A stretch of DNA of 64,000 bases, from positions 62,001 to 126,000 of the forward strand of contig NZ_JANCOJ010000002.1 of the NCBI RefSeq assembly GCF_024295625.1, written 5' to 3'. Source of the DNA: Streptococcus sp. CF8_St5-11 (GTDB taxonomy: Bacteria > Bacillota > Bacilli > Lactobacillales > Streptococcaceae). Shown here one piece after another: positions 17,646-27,700 of this stretch. The position numbers and the translations under genes were made by a program. The notes below the pieces were generated by a model. The model was given only the letters and a program-made list of their open reading frames with translations, had not been told where the DNA came from and did no database searches. The stretch's first letter is position 1. Each line of letters opens with the position of its first letter.

Positions 17646-18092
17646 GTGAACACATTGCATCGTCATGAAGAAGAGCGCGTGGAAGAAGTTTTGCAAAGTT
17701 TGCGTGCTAAGGGCATTCGGATTACCGATACTCGCAGAGCAGTTCTTTCCTATTTAGTGGCGAGTCATGAACATCCAAGCGCTGAGAAGATCTATCGCGA
17801 TTTATTGCCTCAGTTTCCAAGCATGAGTCTAGCAACTGTCTACAACAATATCAAGGTTTTAATTGATGAGGGGGTTGTCTCTGAGATCAAGGTTCGCAAT
17901 GATACCACGACCTATTTTGATTTCATGGGGCATGACCATTTGAATGTGGTGTGTGAAAAATGTGGCCGTATCGCAGATGTGGACATTGAAGTCCCAGATC
18001 TTCGCGAAGAAGCAGCGAGTCAAAGTGGCTACCAGATCACCAAGACCCAAATGACTGTCTATGGTATTTGCCCAGACTGTCAAAAACAATGA
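17646..18092 (+). CDS. perR: PerR-type Fur-family repressor
   Basis: This 148-aa protein of the Fur family resembles streptococcal PerR, which senses peroxide by metal-catalysed oxidation of histidines and controls iron and peroxide-defence genes. Seen are the winged-helix segment S-L-A-T-V-Y-N-N-I-K-V-L, the metal-site stretch T-T-Y-F-D-F-M-G-H-D-H, and two structural zinc pairs, C-E-K-C at 103-106 and C-P-D-C at 142-145. GTG 17646 is chosen because AAAGGGGGGA lies just upstream and the longer frame overlaps the promoter. A PerR-like box occurs in this window at 53983-53997. Fur or Zur activity cannot be ruled out by sequence alone, but streptococci commonly have only PerR. Confidence 0.88.
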   Translation: MNTLHRHEEERVEEVLQSLRAKGIRITDTRRAVLSYLVASHEHPSAEKIYRDLLPQFPSMSLATVYNNIKVLIDEGVVSEIKVRNDTTTYFDFMGHDHLNVVCEKCGRIADVDIEVPDLREEAASQSGYQITKTQMTVYGICPDCQKQ

Positions 18093-18104
18093 TGAAGATA
18101 TTCC

Positions 18105-18128
18105 AAGAGAGCCGTCAGGCTCTTTTTT
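18105..18128 (+). terminator. terminator of perR
   Basis: A stem around AGAGCC / GGCTCT with a GTCA loop, followed by six T. Confidence 0.8.
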
Positions 18129-18158
18129 GTGAGAAATTGCACTTTTTCTATGGTCGCC

Positions 18159-18194
18159 ACTAGATTTTTCACTGAAAATCTAGTAGAATAGAAT
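18159..18194 (+). promoter_or_regulatory. gpmA promoter region with an overlapping 10-bp inverted repeat
   Basis: ACTAGATTTT (18159-18168) and AAAATCTAGT (18175-18184) are perfect inverted arms. The likely promoter is TTTTCA (18166-18171) and TAGAAT (18189-18194) with 17-bp spacing, so the repeat covers the -35 and spacer. No T run follows, so it is a candidate operator rather than a terminator. Confidence 0.5.
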
Positions 18195-18239
18195 AGATAA
18201 ACGGGGGGAACCTCGGAGAATAAAAAGGAGATCCATCTA

Positions 18240-18932
18240 ATGGTAAAATTGGTTTTTGCTCGCCACGGTGAGTCTGAATGGAACAAAGCTAACCTTTTCA
18301 CTGGTTGGGCTGATGTTGATTTGTCTGAAAAAGGTACACAACAAGCGATCGACGCTGGTAAATTGATCAAAGAAGCTGGTATCGAATTTGACCAAGCATA
18401 CACTTCAGTATTGAAACGTGCGATCAAAACAACAAACCTTGCGCTTGAAGCTTCTGACCAATTGTGGGTTCCAGTTGAAAAATCATGGCGCTTGAACGAA
18501 CGTCACTACGGTGGTTTGACTGGTAAAAACAAAGCAGAAGCTGCTGAACAATTTGGTGATGAACAAGTTCACATCTGGCGTCGTTCTTACGATGTATTGC
18601 CTCCTGCAATGGACCGTGATGATGAACACTCAGCACACACTGACCGTCGTTACGCTTCACTTGATGATTCAGTGATTCCAGATGCTGAAAACTTGAAAGT
18701 TACTTTGGAACGTGCCCTTCCATTCTGGGAAGATAAAATCGCTCCAGCTCTTAAAGATGGTAAAAACGTATTCGTAGGAGCACACGGTAACTCAATCCGT
18801 GCTCTTGTTAAACACATCAAACAATTGTCAGACGACGAAATCATGGATGTGGAAATCCCTAACTTCCCACCATTGGTATTCGAATTTGACGAAAAATTGA
18901 ACGTTGTAAAAGAATACTATCTTGGAAAGTAA
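18240..18932 (+). CDS. gpmA: 2,3-bisphosphoglycerate-dependent phosphoglycerate mutase
   Basis: This 230-aa glycolytic enzyme interconverts 3- and 2-phosphoglycerate. The R-H-G-E-S-x-W-N motif has the phosphohistidine at H9, followed by N-x-F-T-G-W, and the second catalytic histidine lies in A-H-G-N-S-x-R-A near 181-188. Codon use is highly biased like hup, fitting a very abundant protein. It has a dedicated promoter and a terminator at 18961-18986. Confidence 0.97.
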   Translation: MVKLVFARHGESEWNKANLFTGWADVDLSEKGTQQAIDAGKLIKEAGIEFDQAYTSVLKRAIKTTNLALEASDQLWVPVEKSWRLNERHYGGLTGKNKAEAAEQFGDEQVHIWRRSYDVLPPAMDRDDEHSAHTDRRYASLDDSVIPDAENLKVTLERALPFWEDKIAPALKDGKNVFVGAHGNSIRALVKHIKQLSDDEIMDVEIPNFPPLVFEFDEKLNVVKEYYLGK

Positions 18933-18960
18933 GATAGCGTGATTTGTTATCAATCATAGA

Positions 18961-18986
18961 AAGCTGACTTCGGTCAGCTTTTTTGT
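18961..18986 (+). terminator. terminator of gpmA
   Basis: AAAGCTGAC and GTCAGCTTT form a 9-bp stem with a TTCG tetraloop, followed by T. Confidence 0.88.
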
Positions 18987-19036
18987 TTGTCTGTCGCAGA
19001 CCTAGCTGGTTTTGGGTTTTCAGGGTCTCATAAAAA

Positions 19037-19045
19037 TGTTATAAT
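19037..19045 (+). promoter_or_regulatory. extended -10 promoter of metG
   Basis: TGTTATAAT at 19037-19045, 48 bp before the ATG. No T-box-like leader fits in this short distance. Confidence 0.6.
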
Positions 19046-19092
19046 AGAGTGTTACTAAATTGGGTTCCATTAGCCCTGAAAGGAAAAGAAAC

Positions 19093-21084
19093 ATGACAAA
19101 ATCATTCTACATCACAACCCCTATCTATTACCCATCTGGTAAATTGCATATTGGTTCAGCATACACAACGATCGCCTGTGACGTCTTGGCGCGTTACAAA
19201 CGCATGATGAACTACGATGTTTTCTACCTGACTGGTCTTGATGAGCACGGTCAAAAGATCCAGCAGAAAGCAGAAGAAGCTGGGATCACGCCGCAAGCTT
19301 ATGTAGATGGGATGGCCGTTGGAGTGAAAGAACTCTGGCAATTACTCGATATCTCATATGATAAATTCATCCGTACGACAGACGATTACCATGAAAAAGT
19401 GGTGGCCCAAGTCTTTGAACGCTTGCTTGCGCAAGACGACATCTACCTTGGTGAATACTCTGGTTGGTATTCAGTATCTGATGAAGAGTTCTTTACAGAA
19501 AGCCAATTGGCTGAGGTCTACCGTGATGAGAATGGTAAGGTCATCGGTGGGGTAGCCCCATCAGGCCACGAAGTAGAATGGGTTTCTGAAGAATCTTATT
19601 TCCTTCGTCTCAGCAAATACCAAGACCGTTTGGTTGAGTTTTTCAAATCCCAACCAGACTTCATCACGCCAGATGGTCGTCTTAATGAAATGTTGAAAAA
19701 CTTCATCGAGCCAGGTTTGGAAGACTTGGCGGTATCTCGAACCACCTTTACCTGGGGTGTGCCAGTCCCATCTAATCCAAAACACGTGGTCTATGTATGG
19801 ATCGATGCCCTTCTTAACTATGTGACCGCTCTTGGTTACGGTCAAGAAGATCATGAAAACTTTGACAAATTCTGGAACGGAACCGTCTTCCACATGGTTG
19901 GAAAAGACATTCTTCGTTTCCACTCCATCTACTGGCCAATCCTTCTCATGATGTTGGATATCAAATTGCCAGAACGTTTGATTGCCCATGGTTGGTTTGT
20001 CATGAAAGATGGCAAGATGTCTAAGTCTAAAGGAAATGTCATCTACCCAGAAATGTTGGTAGAACGCTTTGGCTTGGATCCGCTTCGCTACTACCTTATG
20101 CGCAGTTTGCCAGTTGGTTCAGATGGTACCTTCACACCAGAAGACTACGTAGCCCGCATCAACTATGAATTGGCTAATGACCTTGGAAACCTCCTCAACC
20201 GGACGGTAGCCATGATCAATAAATACTTTGGTGGTCAAGTTCCGGCTTATGTCGAAAATGTCACAGCATTTGATGCAGATTTGGCCAAGGTGGTTGAAGA
20301 AAACATCGCTGAATACCACAAGCAAATGAACGCGGTTGATTATCCACGCGCTTTAGAAGCCGTATGGAACATCATCTCTCGGACCAACAAGTACATCGAT
20401 GAGACTGCTCCTTGGGTCCTCGCTAAAGAAGATGGTGACAAGGAACAATTGGCAGCGGTCATGGCTCACTTGGCAGCTAGCCTTCGTGTTGTGGCTCACT
20501 TGATCCAACCATTCATGATGAACACCTCAAATGCCATCATGGAACAACTAGGCTTGGACTTGGACTTCGATCTTGAAAACTTGACCCTAGCAGGCTTCCC
20601 TGAAAATGTCACAGTGGTTGCTAAAGGAACTCCAATCTTCCCACGTCTGGATATGGACGAAGAAATTGCCTACATCCAATCTCAAATGACTGCAGGCAAA
20701 CCACAAGAAAAAGAATGGATTCCAGAAGAAGTGGAACTCAAGTCTGAAAAAGATGAGATCAAGTTTGAAGAATTTGACAAGGTTGAAATCCGTGTAGCAG
20801 AAGTCAAAGAAGTGGAACGCGTCGAAGGCTCAGACAAATTGCTTCGCTTCCGTCTTGACGCTGGTGACGGCGAAGACCGTCAAATCCTTTCTGGTATCGC
20901 GAAATTCTATCCAAATGAACAAGAATTGGTCGGCAAGAAACTCCAAATCGTAGCCAACCTTAAACCACGTAAGATGATGAAGAAATATGTCAGCCAAGGC
21001 ATGATTCTTTCCGCAGAATACGGAGATCAATTAACAGTCTTAACTGTTGATCCATCTGTACCAAATGGAAGTATCATCGGCTAA
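19093..21084 (+). CDS. metG: methionyl-tRNA synthetase
   Basis: This 663-aa class I synthetase has H-I-G-S at 19-22, K-M-S-K-S at 308-312, an anticodon-binding helical domain, and a C-terminal OB-fold tRNA-binding domain (about 560-663) of the type used for dimerisation. The zinc-knuckle region lacks the usual cysteines (for example S-V-S-D-E-E-F-F), a zinc-free form. ATG 19093 follows GAAAGGAAAAG; the in-frame start at 19060 would add 11 atypical residues. A terminator follows at 21097-21120. Confidence 0.96.
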   Translation: MTKSFYITTPIYYPSGKLHIGSAYTTIACDVLARYKRMMNYDVFYLTGLDEHGQKIQQKAEEAGITPQAYVDGMAVGVKELWQLLDISYDKFIRTTDDYHEKVVAQVFERLLAQDDIYLGEYSGWYSVSDEEFFTESQLAEVYRDENGKVIGGVAPSGHEVEWVSEESYFLRLSKYQDRLVEFFKSQPDFITPDGRLNEMLKNFIEPGLEDLAVSRTTFTWGVPVPSNPKHVVYVWIDALLNYVTALGYGQEDHENFDKFWNGTVFHMVGKDILRFHSIYWPILLMMLDIKLPERLIAHGWFVMKDGKMSKSKGNVIYPEMLVERFGLDPLRYYLMRSLPVGSDGTFTPEDYVARINYELANDLGNLLNRTVAMINKYFGGQVPAYVENVTAFDADLAKVVEENIAEYHKQMNAVDYPRALEAVWNIISRTNKYIDETAPWVLAKEDGDKEQLAAVMAHLAASLRVVAHLIQPFMMNTSNAIMEQLGLDLDFDLENLTLAGFPENVTVVAKGTPIFPRLDMDEEIAYIQSQMTAGKPQEKEWIPEEVELKSEKDEIKFEEFDKVEIRVAEVKEVERVEGSDKLLRFRLDAGDGEDRQILSGIAKFYPNEQELVGKKLQIVANLKPRKMMKKYVSQGMILSAEYGDQLTVLTVDPSVPNGSIIG

Positions 21085-21096
21085 ACATAGATAAAT

Positions 21097-21120
21097 AAGC
21101 ACTCCCGCGGGAGTGCTTTT
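21097..21120 (+). terminator. terminator of metG
   Basis: A perfect 22-base palindrome with arms AAGCACTCCCG and CGGGAGTGCTT is followed by T. Confidence 0.88.
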
Positions 21121-21193
21121 CTTGTGTCGATATAGTTCCCATCATTGAGTTTTACAAGGATGGTAGATGAGTCCTATTAGTAATGGGTGTTAA

Positions 21194-21334
21194 CGGAGAC
21201 TTCCGCAGTGAGAAAAGAGTCTGAAACATTTTTGTTTCAGACTCTCGGAAGATTTGAGACAGTGGGCTCAAATCTAAGGTATGGAATCCCAAAGGGATTC
21301 GCTACCGTCCGTCCTCACCCAAGGAAAGTCTCCG
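21194..21334 (-). repeat. multi-stem structured element, copy 1 (3' of the XRE gene)
   Basis: Read on the minus strand, this 141-nt stretch begins ten bases after the XRE gene stop. It contains an outer stem (GGAGACTT.../...AGTCTCC) and a GTGAG/CTCAC step. Three internal hairpins follow: GAATCCC/GGGATTC; AGATTTGAG/CTCAAATCT; GAGTCTGAAACA/TGTTTCAGACTC. The same design occurs at 37609-37746 with base changes that keep pairing. The last hairpin is followed by TTTTCT and may also terminate transcription. Its name and function are unknown to me. Confidence 0.75.
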
Positions 21335-21344
21335 AATATAGTTC

Positions 21345-21551
21345 CTATTCATCTGGCCGGTATTCCAGGATATCTCCGGGCTGGCAGTCGAGTTCTTTGC
21401 AGATGGCTTCAAGGGTGGTGAAGCGGATGGCTTTGGCCTTGCCGGTTTTGAGGATGGAGAGGTTAGCAGTCGTGATGCCGATTTTGTCGGCTAGCTCGTT
21501 GGATTTCATTTTCCGCTTGGCCAGCATGACATCTAGATTGACGATAATCAT
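21345..21551 (-). CDS. small XRE-family (Cro/CI) regulator, YozG-like
   Basis: This 68-aa protein is a single helix-turn-helix: N-E-L-A-D-K-I-G-I-T-T-A-N-L-S-I-L-K-T-G forms the HTH, followed by the C-terminal L-D-C-Q-P-G-D-I-L-E-Y seen in YozG-type regulators. It follows the DUF2975 gene by 10 bp in the same transcript, a common pairing in Firmicutes in which the regulator probably controls its own membrane partner. The AAGGAGG ribosome site is strong. The stop codon is followed directly by a structured repeat. Confidence 0.88.
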   Translation of the reverse strand: MIIVNLDVMLAKRKMKSNELADKIGITTANLSILKTGKAKAIRFTTLEAICKELDCQPGDILEYRPDE

Positions 21552-21561
21552 GGCACCCTCC

Positions 21562-22083
21562 TTAAATGGTTAGCTCATTTTCTTCAGCAATCTCAATACC
21601 TCTCTCTAAAATCTTGCCAGAGACCCAGACGATTGGAACGGCAAGGAGAAGCCCTGTGTTAAAGGTAAATTGGAAAGTGAAGGGAAGGAGATAAGCATTT
21701 CCACTGGTTTCAAGTGTGCCAGACATAAAGGACAAGACCAAGAGAATCTTCCAAGCTCGGTTGCAAAGATCAATGTTGGAGTGAGAAAAGATCTTTTCTT
21801 GGTAGAGATTTTGGAGGAAGCTGCGAATGGTGATGAGAAGGTAAATATAGATAGCGCTTGAGGCTAGTGGGAAGAGCAACTGCCAGAGAGGTTGCGGATG
21901 TTTGGGGAAGAGCTGGATGCCATTCACATCAAAGGACAAGCGTCCAGTTTGAATGAGATCTTTAAACACTCCCATCCGTGAAAGCAGGTGGACGACCAGT
22001 GCAGCCAGGGTCATAAAGCCACAGAAGTAAATGAAAGCCGTTAAGACTTCAATGACATTTTTTAAGGTTTTTGAGTTTTTCAT
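21562..22083 (-). CDS. DUF2975 membrane protein
   Basis: This 173-aa protein has four predicted membrane segments (about 13-36, 58-84, 104-124 and 131-155), consistent with DUF2975 (YoaS-like) proteins. The function is unknown. It always appears beside a short XRE regulator, as here. Its promoter is at 22121-22148 and the ribosome site AAGGAGGC precedes the ATG. Confidence 0.82.
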   Translation of the reverse strand: MKNSKTLKNVIEVLTAFIYFCGFMTLAALVVHLLSRMGVFKDLIQTGRLSFDVNGIQLFPKHPQPLWQLLFPLASSAIYIYLLITIRSFLQNLYQEKIFSHSNIDLCNRAWKILLVLSFMSGTLETSGNAYLLPFTFQFTFNTGLLLAVPIVWVSGKILERGIEIAEENELTI

Positions 22084-22120
22084 CGCAAGCCTCCTTGAAG
22101 TTTATTTATTTTTCACTTAT

Positions 22121-22148
22121 AGTATACTCCTTATAAAAAATTAGTCAA
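22121..22148 (-). promoter_or_regulatory. promoter of the DUF2975-XRE operon
   Basis: On the minus strand TTGACT (22148-22143) and TATACT (22126-22121) are 16 bp apart. The remainder of 22149-22331 is AT-rich and holds a plausible plus-strand TATACT (about 22295) for the next gene; no other gene is seen. Confidence 0.7.
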
Positions 22149-22331
22149 TAAAAAAGTATCGAAAAACGATAAAAAAATAATGATAAACAAAATATTATTT
22201 TTGAGAAACAGGTATTTTCTACTCAAACTAGTCAGTTCAAACCTGGAAAACCACTACATAGAGGGGAATTTTACTATACTTTCGATTTAGGGTATACTAG
22301 TGTAAAGATCTTATTCCATGGAGGTAGTAAA

Positions 22332-23594
22332 ATGAATCTTAAGTGGAAGAAAAAATACCTGGGGCCGATTTTGGGGCTGGTCGGAGCAGTTGTTCTGATC
22401 GGTGGAGTCTATCTCTACTCTAGCTCCAACATCCAACCAGACCATCAAAAGGAATTTAACCAGACTAGCAAGAAGGTCACCAAGCCAAAGGAAAAAGCCA
22501 TTGACTTGAGTGGTGACTATGTCTCTAATGAACGGGATGAAGCCAAAATCGAGAAAAAGGGCAAGGCCTGGAAGATCGATTACCAAACGGCTGACGGTAA
22601 GGTATCCGCTGAATTTAGTACGGATTGGAAGGTCGAAGGGTCTAACAAAGTTTCAACAGGCAAGATGAAAAAGTCCGATGGCAATACAGACTTTACAGTC
22701 ACTGTTCGTGTCTTCAAATACAAGACAGACAAGAAGCCTTTGATCACGGTCACCATGTCTGACAAAAATCCCGACCACGAGATGGTCTTTGCCAATCGAG
22801 AGGATTTTTTCAAATCGACAGATCCAAATGATGTCGTCCTTGATGGCAATCTCTCACCGTTTGAAGGTGCTTATTCTAATGATACCTATGAAAAGGAAAT
22901 CGCAGATTCCGGTTTTAAACTTTATGGCTATACTCCAGAAGAATATTACCAAAACAAGACCAACGCCTTTCCAAGTATTGTAAATGGGGAGACTGGCTGG
23001 ACTTTCTGGAGTGGAGGCACTCGGGCAAGTTACTTGTTCAATAAAGAAAAAGAGCCCAAGAAGCGAAAAGGTTATTATGAAGTTTATTTCACTGGGGCCA
23101 ATGCGACTGCGATCCAAGGGCAAGAGCAAACCTTGTACTTGATCCCAGCAGGTGTGACAGGTCCTGATGGAGTTGCTTCCCAAGAACGTCGGATTCTCTT
23201 TGGTGACGTGGCCTACCGTGATTACCATCTAGAGTGGTGGAAAGCCTACCCGCAACCGAAAAAAGAGAAAGATTTGGATATTGCGGCCATTAACGGAGGC
23301 GACTTCTCAAGCTTAGCTGGAACCTGGCGCAATGGCAAGGGTGCTGAAATCGTCATCCAAGCAGACGGAAAAGTCAAGGGCCAAGGTAGCCTCAAGGCTG
23401 TTGCGGACTCGGATAAGAAGAGCAAGATCCCTTATGTTGAGATGAAGATGGGTGAGACTGGTGCTGCGATTGGACTTCTGAAAATCGGTTTCCAAAATCC
23501 GGATGGAGACCAGTCTGATACCAGCAAGCCACGTCTAGTGGTCACTCAATCTGCAGGCAACTATCCGGCTGATCAATATTTTTACCGTCAATAA
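22332..23594 (+). CDS. membrane-anchored extracellular protein (DUF6287-like C-terminal domain)
   Basis: This 420-aa protein has an N-terminal hydrophobic segment (about 9-29) preceded by K/R-rich residues and followed by a polar linker, so it is probably a signal anchor with the rest outside. There is no lipobox cysteine and no LPXTG. The C-terminal part contains F-S-S-L-A-G-T-W-R-N-G-K-G, resembling streptococcal DUF6287 domains; two earlier segments look like related beta-rich units (S-G-D-Y-V-S-N and F-E-G-A-Y-S-N). Function is unknown. It starts after GGAGG and ends at a terminator. Confidence 0.7.
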   Translation: MNLKWKKKYLGPILGLVGAVVLIGGVYLYSSSNIQPDHQKEFNQTSKKVTKPKEKAIDLSGDYVSNERDEAKIEKKGKAWKIDYQTADGKVSAEFSTDWKVEGSNKVSTGKMKKSDGNTDFTVTVRVFKYKTDKKPLITVTMSDKNPDHEMVFANREDFFKSTDPNDVVLDGNLSPFEGAYSNDTYEKEIADSGFKLYGYTPEEYYQNKTNAFPSIVNGETGWTFWSGGTRASYLFNKEKEPKKRKGYYEVYFTGANATAIQGQEQTLYLIPAGVTGPDGVASQERRILFGDVAYRDYHLEWWKAYPQPKKEKDLDIAAINGGDFSSLAGTWRNGKGAEIVIQADGKVKGQGSLKAVADSDKKSKIPYVEMKMGETGAAIGLLKIGFQNPDGDQSDTSKPRLVVTQSAGNYPADQYFYRQ

Positions 23595-23628
23595 AAAGTT
23601 TGAGACAGGTTTGTCTCAAGCTTTTTTT
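23594..23628 (+). terminator. terminator after the DUF6287-like gene
   Basis: TTGAGACA and TGTCTCAA pair across a GGTT loop, extended by A/T pairs, and are followed by a T run. Confidence 0.82.
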
Positions 23629-23702
23629 ACTGCAAGGAAGGCTCGTGGGGTCTAGGAAACGGTTAGTCTCTAACATTAAAAGGAAAAAAATGTAAAAAAG
23701 GC

Positions 23703-23766
23703 TTGACAAAGCAAATGATTAGCAGTATTATTAACTAGTTAATTAACTGATTAATAAACTAGTTAA
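23703..23766 (+). promoter_or_regulatory. adcAII promoter with three tandem AdcR boxes
   Basis: TTGACA (23703-23708) and TATTAT (23726-23731) are 17 bp apart. Three 12-base sites follow end to end: TTAACTAGTTAA (23731-23742), TTAACTGATTAA (23743-23754) and TAAACTAGTTAA (23755-23766). They match the AdcR consensus TTAACYRGTTAA, the zinc-sensing repressor of streptococci. Occupancy would block transcription when zinc is sufficient. Confidence 0.9.
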
Positions 23767-23789
23767 CGAAAATGAAAAAGAGGTGAAGG

Positions 23790-24725
23790 ATGAATAGGAG
23801 AAGAATGAAGGTTCTGGGACTCTTGTTTCTCGGTTTCTTTCTGCTGACAGCTTGTGGAAGTCAAGGAAATGCAGGCAAGCCCCCTTCTAAAAAAGGTCTT
23901 AAAATTGTCACGAGTTTTTATCCTATCTATGCCCTGGTCAAGGAAATCTCTGGCGATCAAAATGACATCTGGATGGTTCAGTCAGGTGCAGGGATCCATG
24001 ATTATGAACCCTCAACCAAGGAAGTGGCCCAGATCTATGATGCGGATGTATTTGTCTATCATTCTCAGACCCTGGAATCTTGGGCCGGTCGCTTAGATCC
24101 CAATCTTCAAGGTTCCAAGTTGCGAGTGATCGAAGGCAGCCAAGGAATGACCCTTGATAAGGTGGCTGGATTAGAGGATGTCGAGGCTGGTCAGGGAAAA
24201 GAAGACAAGCATTTGTATGATCCGCATACTTGGTTGGATCCTGTAAAAATCGCAGAGGAAGGAAAGATTATCGCCCAGCGCTTGGGAGAGATCGATCCAA
24301 AGAACAAGGAGCTCTATCAAGCCAATGCCCAAAAGCTTGAAAAGCGCTGTGAGGAACTAGTAGACCGCTACCAGCCTCTCTTTGACAAGGCCAGGCAAAA
24401 GACTTTTGTGACCCAGCATACGGCCTTTTCTTATCTGGCCAAACGCTTTGGTCTCAAGCAGTTGGGGATTGCAGGGATTTCCCCTGAGCAGGAACCAACC
24501 GCCCGGCAATTGGCGGAGATCCAGCAGTTTGTTAAAGATTATCAGGTGAAAACGATCTTCGTAGAGAAGCACACGTCGTCAAAGGTGGCAGATAGTATCG
24601 CCAAGGCAACAGGGGCGCGTGTCAAGGTCTTGGATCCACTGGAAGCTGATCCGCAAAACGATAAGGATCTATTAGCAAATTTAGAAGAAAATATGGCGAG
24701 TTTAGCCAAGGAATTAGAGGAGTAA
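23790..24725 (+). CDS. adcAII: zinc-binding lipoprotein AdcA-II / Lmb (laminin-binding type)
   Basis: This 311-aa cluster A-I substrate-binding protein has a lipobox L-T-A-C near residue 24. Zinc-ligand histidines are visible at V-Y-H-S, D-P-H-T-W and T-Q-H-T-A-F, with the acidic ligand in the C-terminal domain. There is no long His-rich loop, unlike AdcA, so it matches AdcA-II/Lmb. It delivers zinc to the AdcBC permease encoded elsewhere and works with Pht proteins, whose gene follows by 7 bp. AdcR boxes cover the promoter. ATG 23790 is preferred (AGGTGAAGG upstream) over 23805. Confidence 0.93.
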   Translation: MNRRRMKVLGLLFLGFFLLTACGSQGNAGKPPSKKGLKIVTSFYPIYALVKEISGDQNDIWMVQSGAGIHDYEPSTKEVAQIYDADVFVYHSQTLESWAGRLDPNLQGSKLRVIEGSQGMTLDKVAGLEDVEAGQGKEDKHLYDPHTWLDPVKIAEEGKIIAQRLGEIDPKNKELYQANAQKLEKRCEELVDRYQPLFDKARQKTFVTQHTAFSYLAKRFGLKQLGIAGISPEQEPTARQLAEIQQFVKDYQVKTIFVEKHTSSKVADSIAKATGARVKVLDPLEADPQNDKDLLANLEENMASLAKELEE

Positions 24726-24732
24726 ATCAAGA

Positions 24733-27700
24733 ATGAAGAAAAAGGGAACGATTGGAATTGTAGCAACTTTGGGAATAGGGCTATGTGCCTATGCGCTCAG
24801 TCAGCAACCGCAAGCTAAGGAAGAGAAAAAGAATCAGATTCAGTATCTACAGGCAGAAAAGAAAGCGTCATCGACTGCCTCCAGCAAAAAGGAAGACAGC
24901 ATCGAAGCAGTCAATGCCAAGGAAAAGACCCAGGCGGAGCAGATTGTCATCAAAATTACGGATGAAGGCTTTGTCACTTCTCATGGGGATCATTTTCATT
25001 ACTATAGTGGTAAGGTCCCATTTGATGCCATCTTTAGTGAGGAGTTGATTTTGAGAGATCCAACTTATCAGCTCCAAGAAGCTGATATTGTCAGCAAGGT
25101 CAAGGACGGCTATATCATCAAACGCGCTGGTAAATACTATCTCTACTTAAAGGATGCGCAGCATACGGTCAATGTGCGCTCGATCGAAGAGATCGCTCAA
25201 CAACAAAAAGGAGGCGCTAAAGAAGAAGGAGAAACGGGATCGGTACAGGCAAGCTCCTCGCACAAGGCAGGCAAAACCCGTGACTTCCGTCAACCTAGTC
25301 AAGCGCTAAAAGAGGGGAAGACCCTTGAAACGCTGACTGCTAAAAACCATTCAGGAGGAGGCTATCGTACGGACGATGGTTATGTCTTTAGCCCTGGAGA
25401 TGTCATTTCAGATACAGGAGATGGCTTCATTGTGCCCCATGGTGGACATTACCATTATATTCCAAAGAGTGCCTTATCTGCTGGTGAGTTAGCAGCAGCC
25501 CTCTCTGTCCTAGGCGGTCAAAGTGGCCACCAGGCTGGAAGCTCGTACTTAGCTAGTCCAAGTGTAGAAGCAGGTAAGAATCAAGGGACTCCAAATCAAG
25601 CCTCTCCAAGCCTTGGGAAGCAAGCAAGCAACCAGCCGTCAGCCAGTCCAACCCCTACACAGACGCCACCAACGACTTCTAAACCGGCTACTTCCAAACC
25701 GAGTCCAACTCTCAGCAGTCTGATGGAAGAATTGCAGAAAGCACCTCTGACTTCTCGTCATGTGGAATCTGATGGTTCTGTCTTTGATCCAAGTAAGATT
25801 ACCAAGTGGACCGATCAAGGAATTGTTTATCCGCATGGGGATCATTTCCACTTTATTCCTTACAGCTCTCTATCTCCTTTAGAGCGTGAGCTGGCTCGGC
25901 AATTCCAACTGCTTCGAGCTCAAGGTGCTACTACACCTGCTGAAATAAGTCCAAACCGACCTTCAAGTCCAAGTACAAAACCAGTTGACCATGAGCACGA
26001 GCATGAACATGGGGACAGTCATGATCACGAGCATGAACATGGGGACAGTCACGATCACGAGCACGAAGAGGGGCATGATCATGGTTTCCATGCAGATATG
26101 GTCATCAGTAAGGACGAGGACGGTTACATGGTCGCTCATGGCAACCACGCTCATTATTTCTATAAAAAGGACCTCTCTCCTCAAGAGATTGCAGCAGCAG
26201 AGGCAACTCTGGCAGGTAAGAAAGAAGAGGATAAGGGACAGCCACTGACAGATGATGTCGCCAGCTATTCTCGCGATGCCTCAGATGAGGAAAAGATCCA
26301 GTACATCAGTAAGACCTACGGCGTCCCTCGTGAGGCCATTAAGATTTCCAATGGTTTCTTTGTCTTTAACAATCCAGACCAAGAATACGATCCGACCCAC
26401 ATCCACCCTTATGCAGTACGGAAGGAACATGTCCGGATCCCGCTTGAGACGGGTAATCCTGAACTAGACTTTATCAATGAACTCTATGCAACAGCGCTTC
26501 GTTCAGGAATTTCTCCTTATAGCCTTCAGATTGAAAATGGTCAGTTTGTCATCCCGCATGGCGATCACAACCACTACATCAAGGTACGTTCAGCGGGACT
26601 AGCAGACTACTTAGCCCATCGCCTTCCTACCATCCAATCGCCTTACAAAAAAGGAGACTTGAATAAAAAAGCAGTAGAGGACAGGGTCAACCAACTTTTA
26701 GCAGAAAGCCGGACTCTTTACGCTTCTGATCCATTGCAGCAACGACGGATTGAGCTCATCTTGGGCCACTTCTTGGAAAATGTCAAGAGTTTCCCAAGCA
26801 ACTCAACAGAGGGCTATCTTGCCAGTCTTAAGCAGGTTGATGAACAGTACATCCATGCCACTCAAGCGGTCAAACCAAAAGAAGAGACAGCCCTCGATCG
26901 TCGATACCAGGAATTGCTGGAACAAGTGCGCTTGCTAGACACAGATACCTTCCAACTGAAGAAGGAAGGGTTGGTCGCACAACTGCAGGAAGCCTATGCT
27001 ACCAAGGACAGCAAGCGTTTAGAACAGGAAGGGAAGCTATTAGAAGCTGTTCAGGAGATGCAGGATCGGACGGGTGTGACCTCGGTCGACTATCTCAAGT
27101 ACTTCTATCAAAGTTTGAGCGATGCGCGCTTGAAACCAGAATTGCGCACCAAGGCGGCAGATCTAGCTTTGAAACTCTATCGGGCCCAAGCCTTTGAAGA
27201 AGCCTGGGATGCTAAGGCTCACTTTATGGAACTCTACCAAACCAAGCAGGCAATTGACCAGCTCTTCTCTCAAGAAAAAGGCCAAACCTATCCTATTGAA
27301 AAAACAGTTTTGGATCAAAAAGGAAGTCAGGCCCCATCTTATAACTTAGCGGTCTATGATTTCCTCAAGGGCTTATATGGAGAGTTGGACAAGGCGACAG
27401 AATCCCGTCAACGAACCAGCATCCTGACAGCCCTCTCAGAGCAAATCCAGTCGCTCTTGCCACAAGTCGAAGACCAGGCCAAACGAACTGCCTTTGAAGC
27501 AAGTTTGGCTCAGCTTGTAAATGAGACGGATCCAGACAAGGCTATTGCAAGTGGACAAGCTCTGTTACGCGAAATCAGTGACACCATTGAAAAGCAAAAA
27601 CAAAAGCAAACAGAAGAGCCTCAGATTGGGGATGTCGCCCTTTATCAACAGCTCTATAACCAATTGATGGCGCTTCACCAACAATTGCAGGAAAAGGGGG

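Noticed and set aside
18987-19092. T-box riboswitch for metG
   Set aside because: The leader after the promoter is under 50 nt and has no T-box sequence or terminator.
21187-21573. Plus-strand 128-codon frame opposite the XRE gene
   Set aside because: It is antisense to a clear HTH gene and runs through the structured repeat; no ribosome site or family likeness.
25985-26248. Met/Thr-rich frames on both strands of the pht histidine-rich repeat
   Set aside because: They are alternate-frame readings of the H/D/E repeat in pht.
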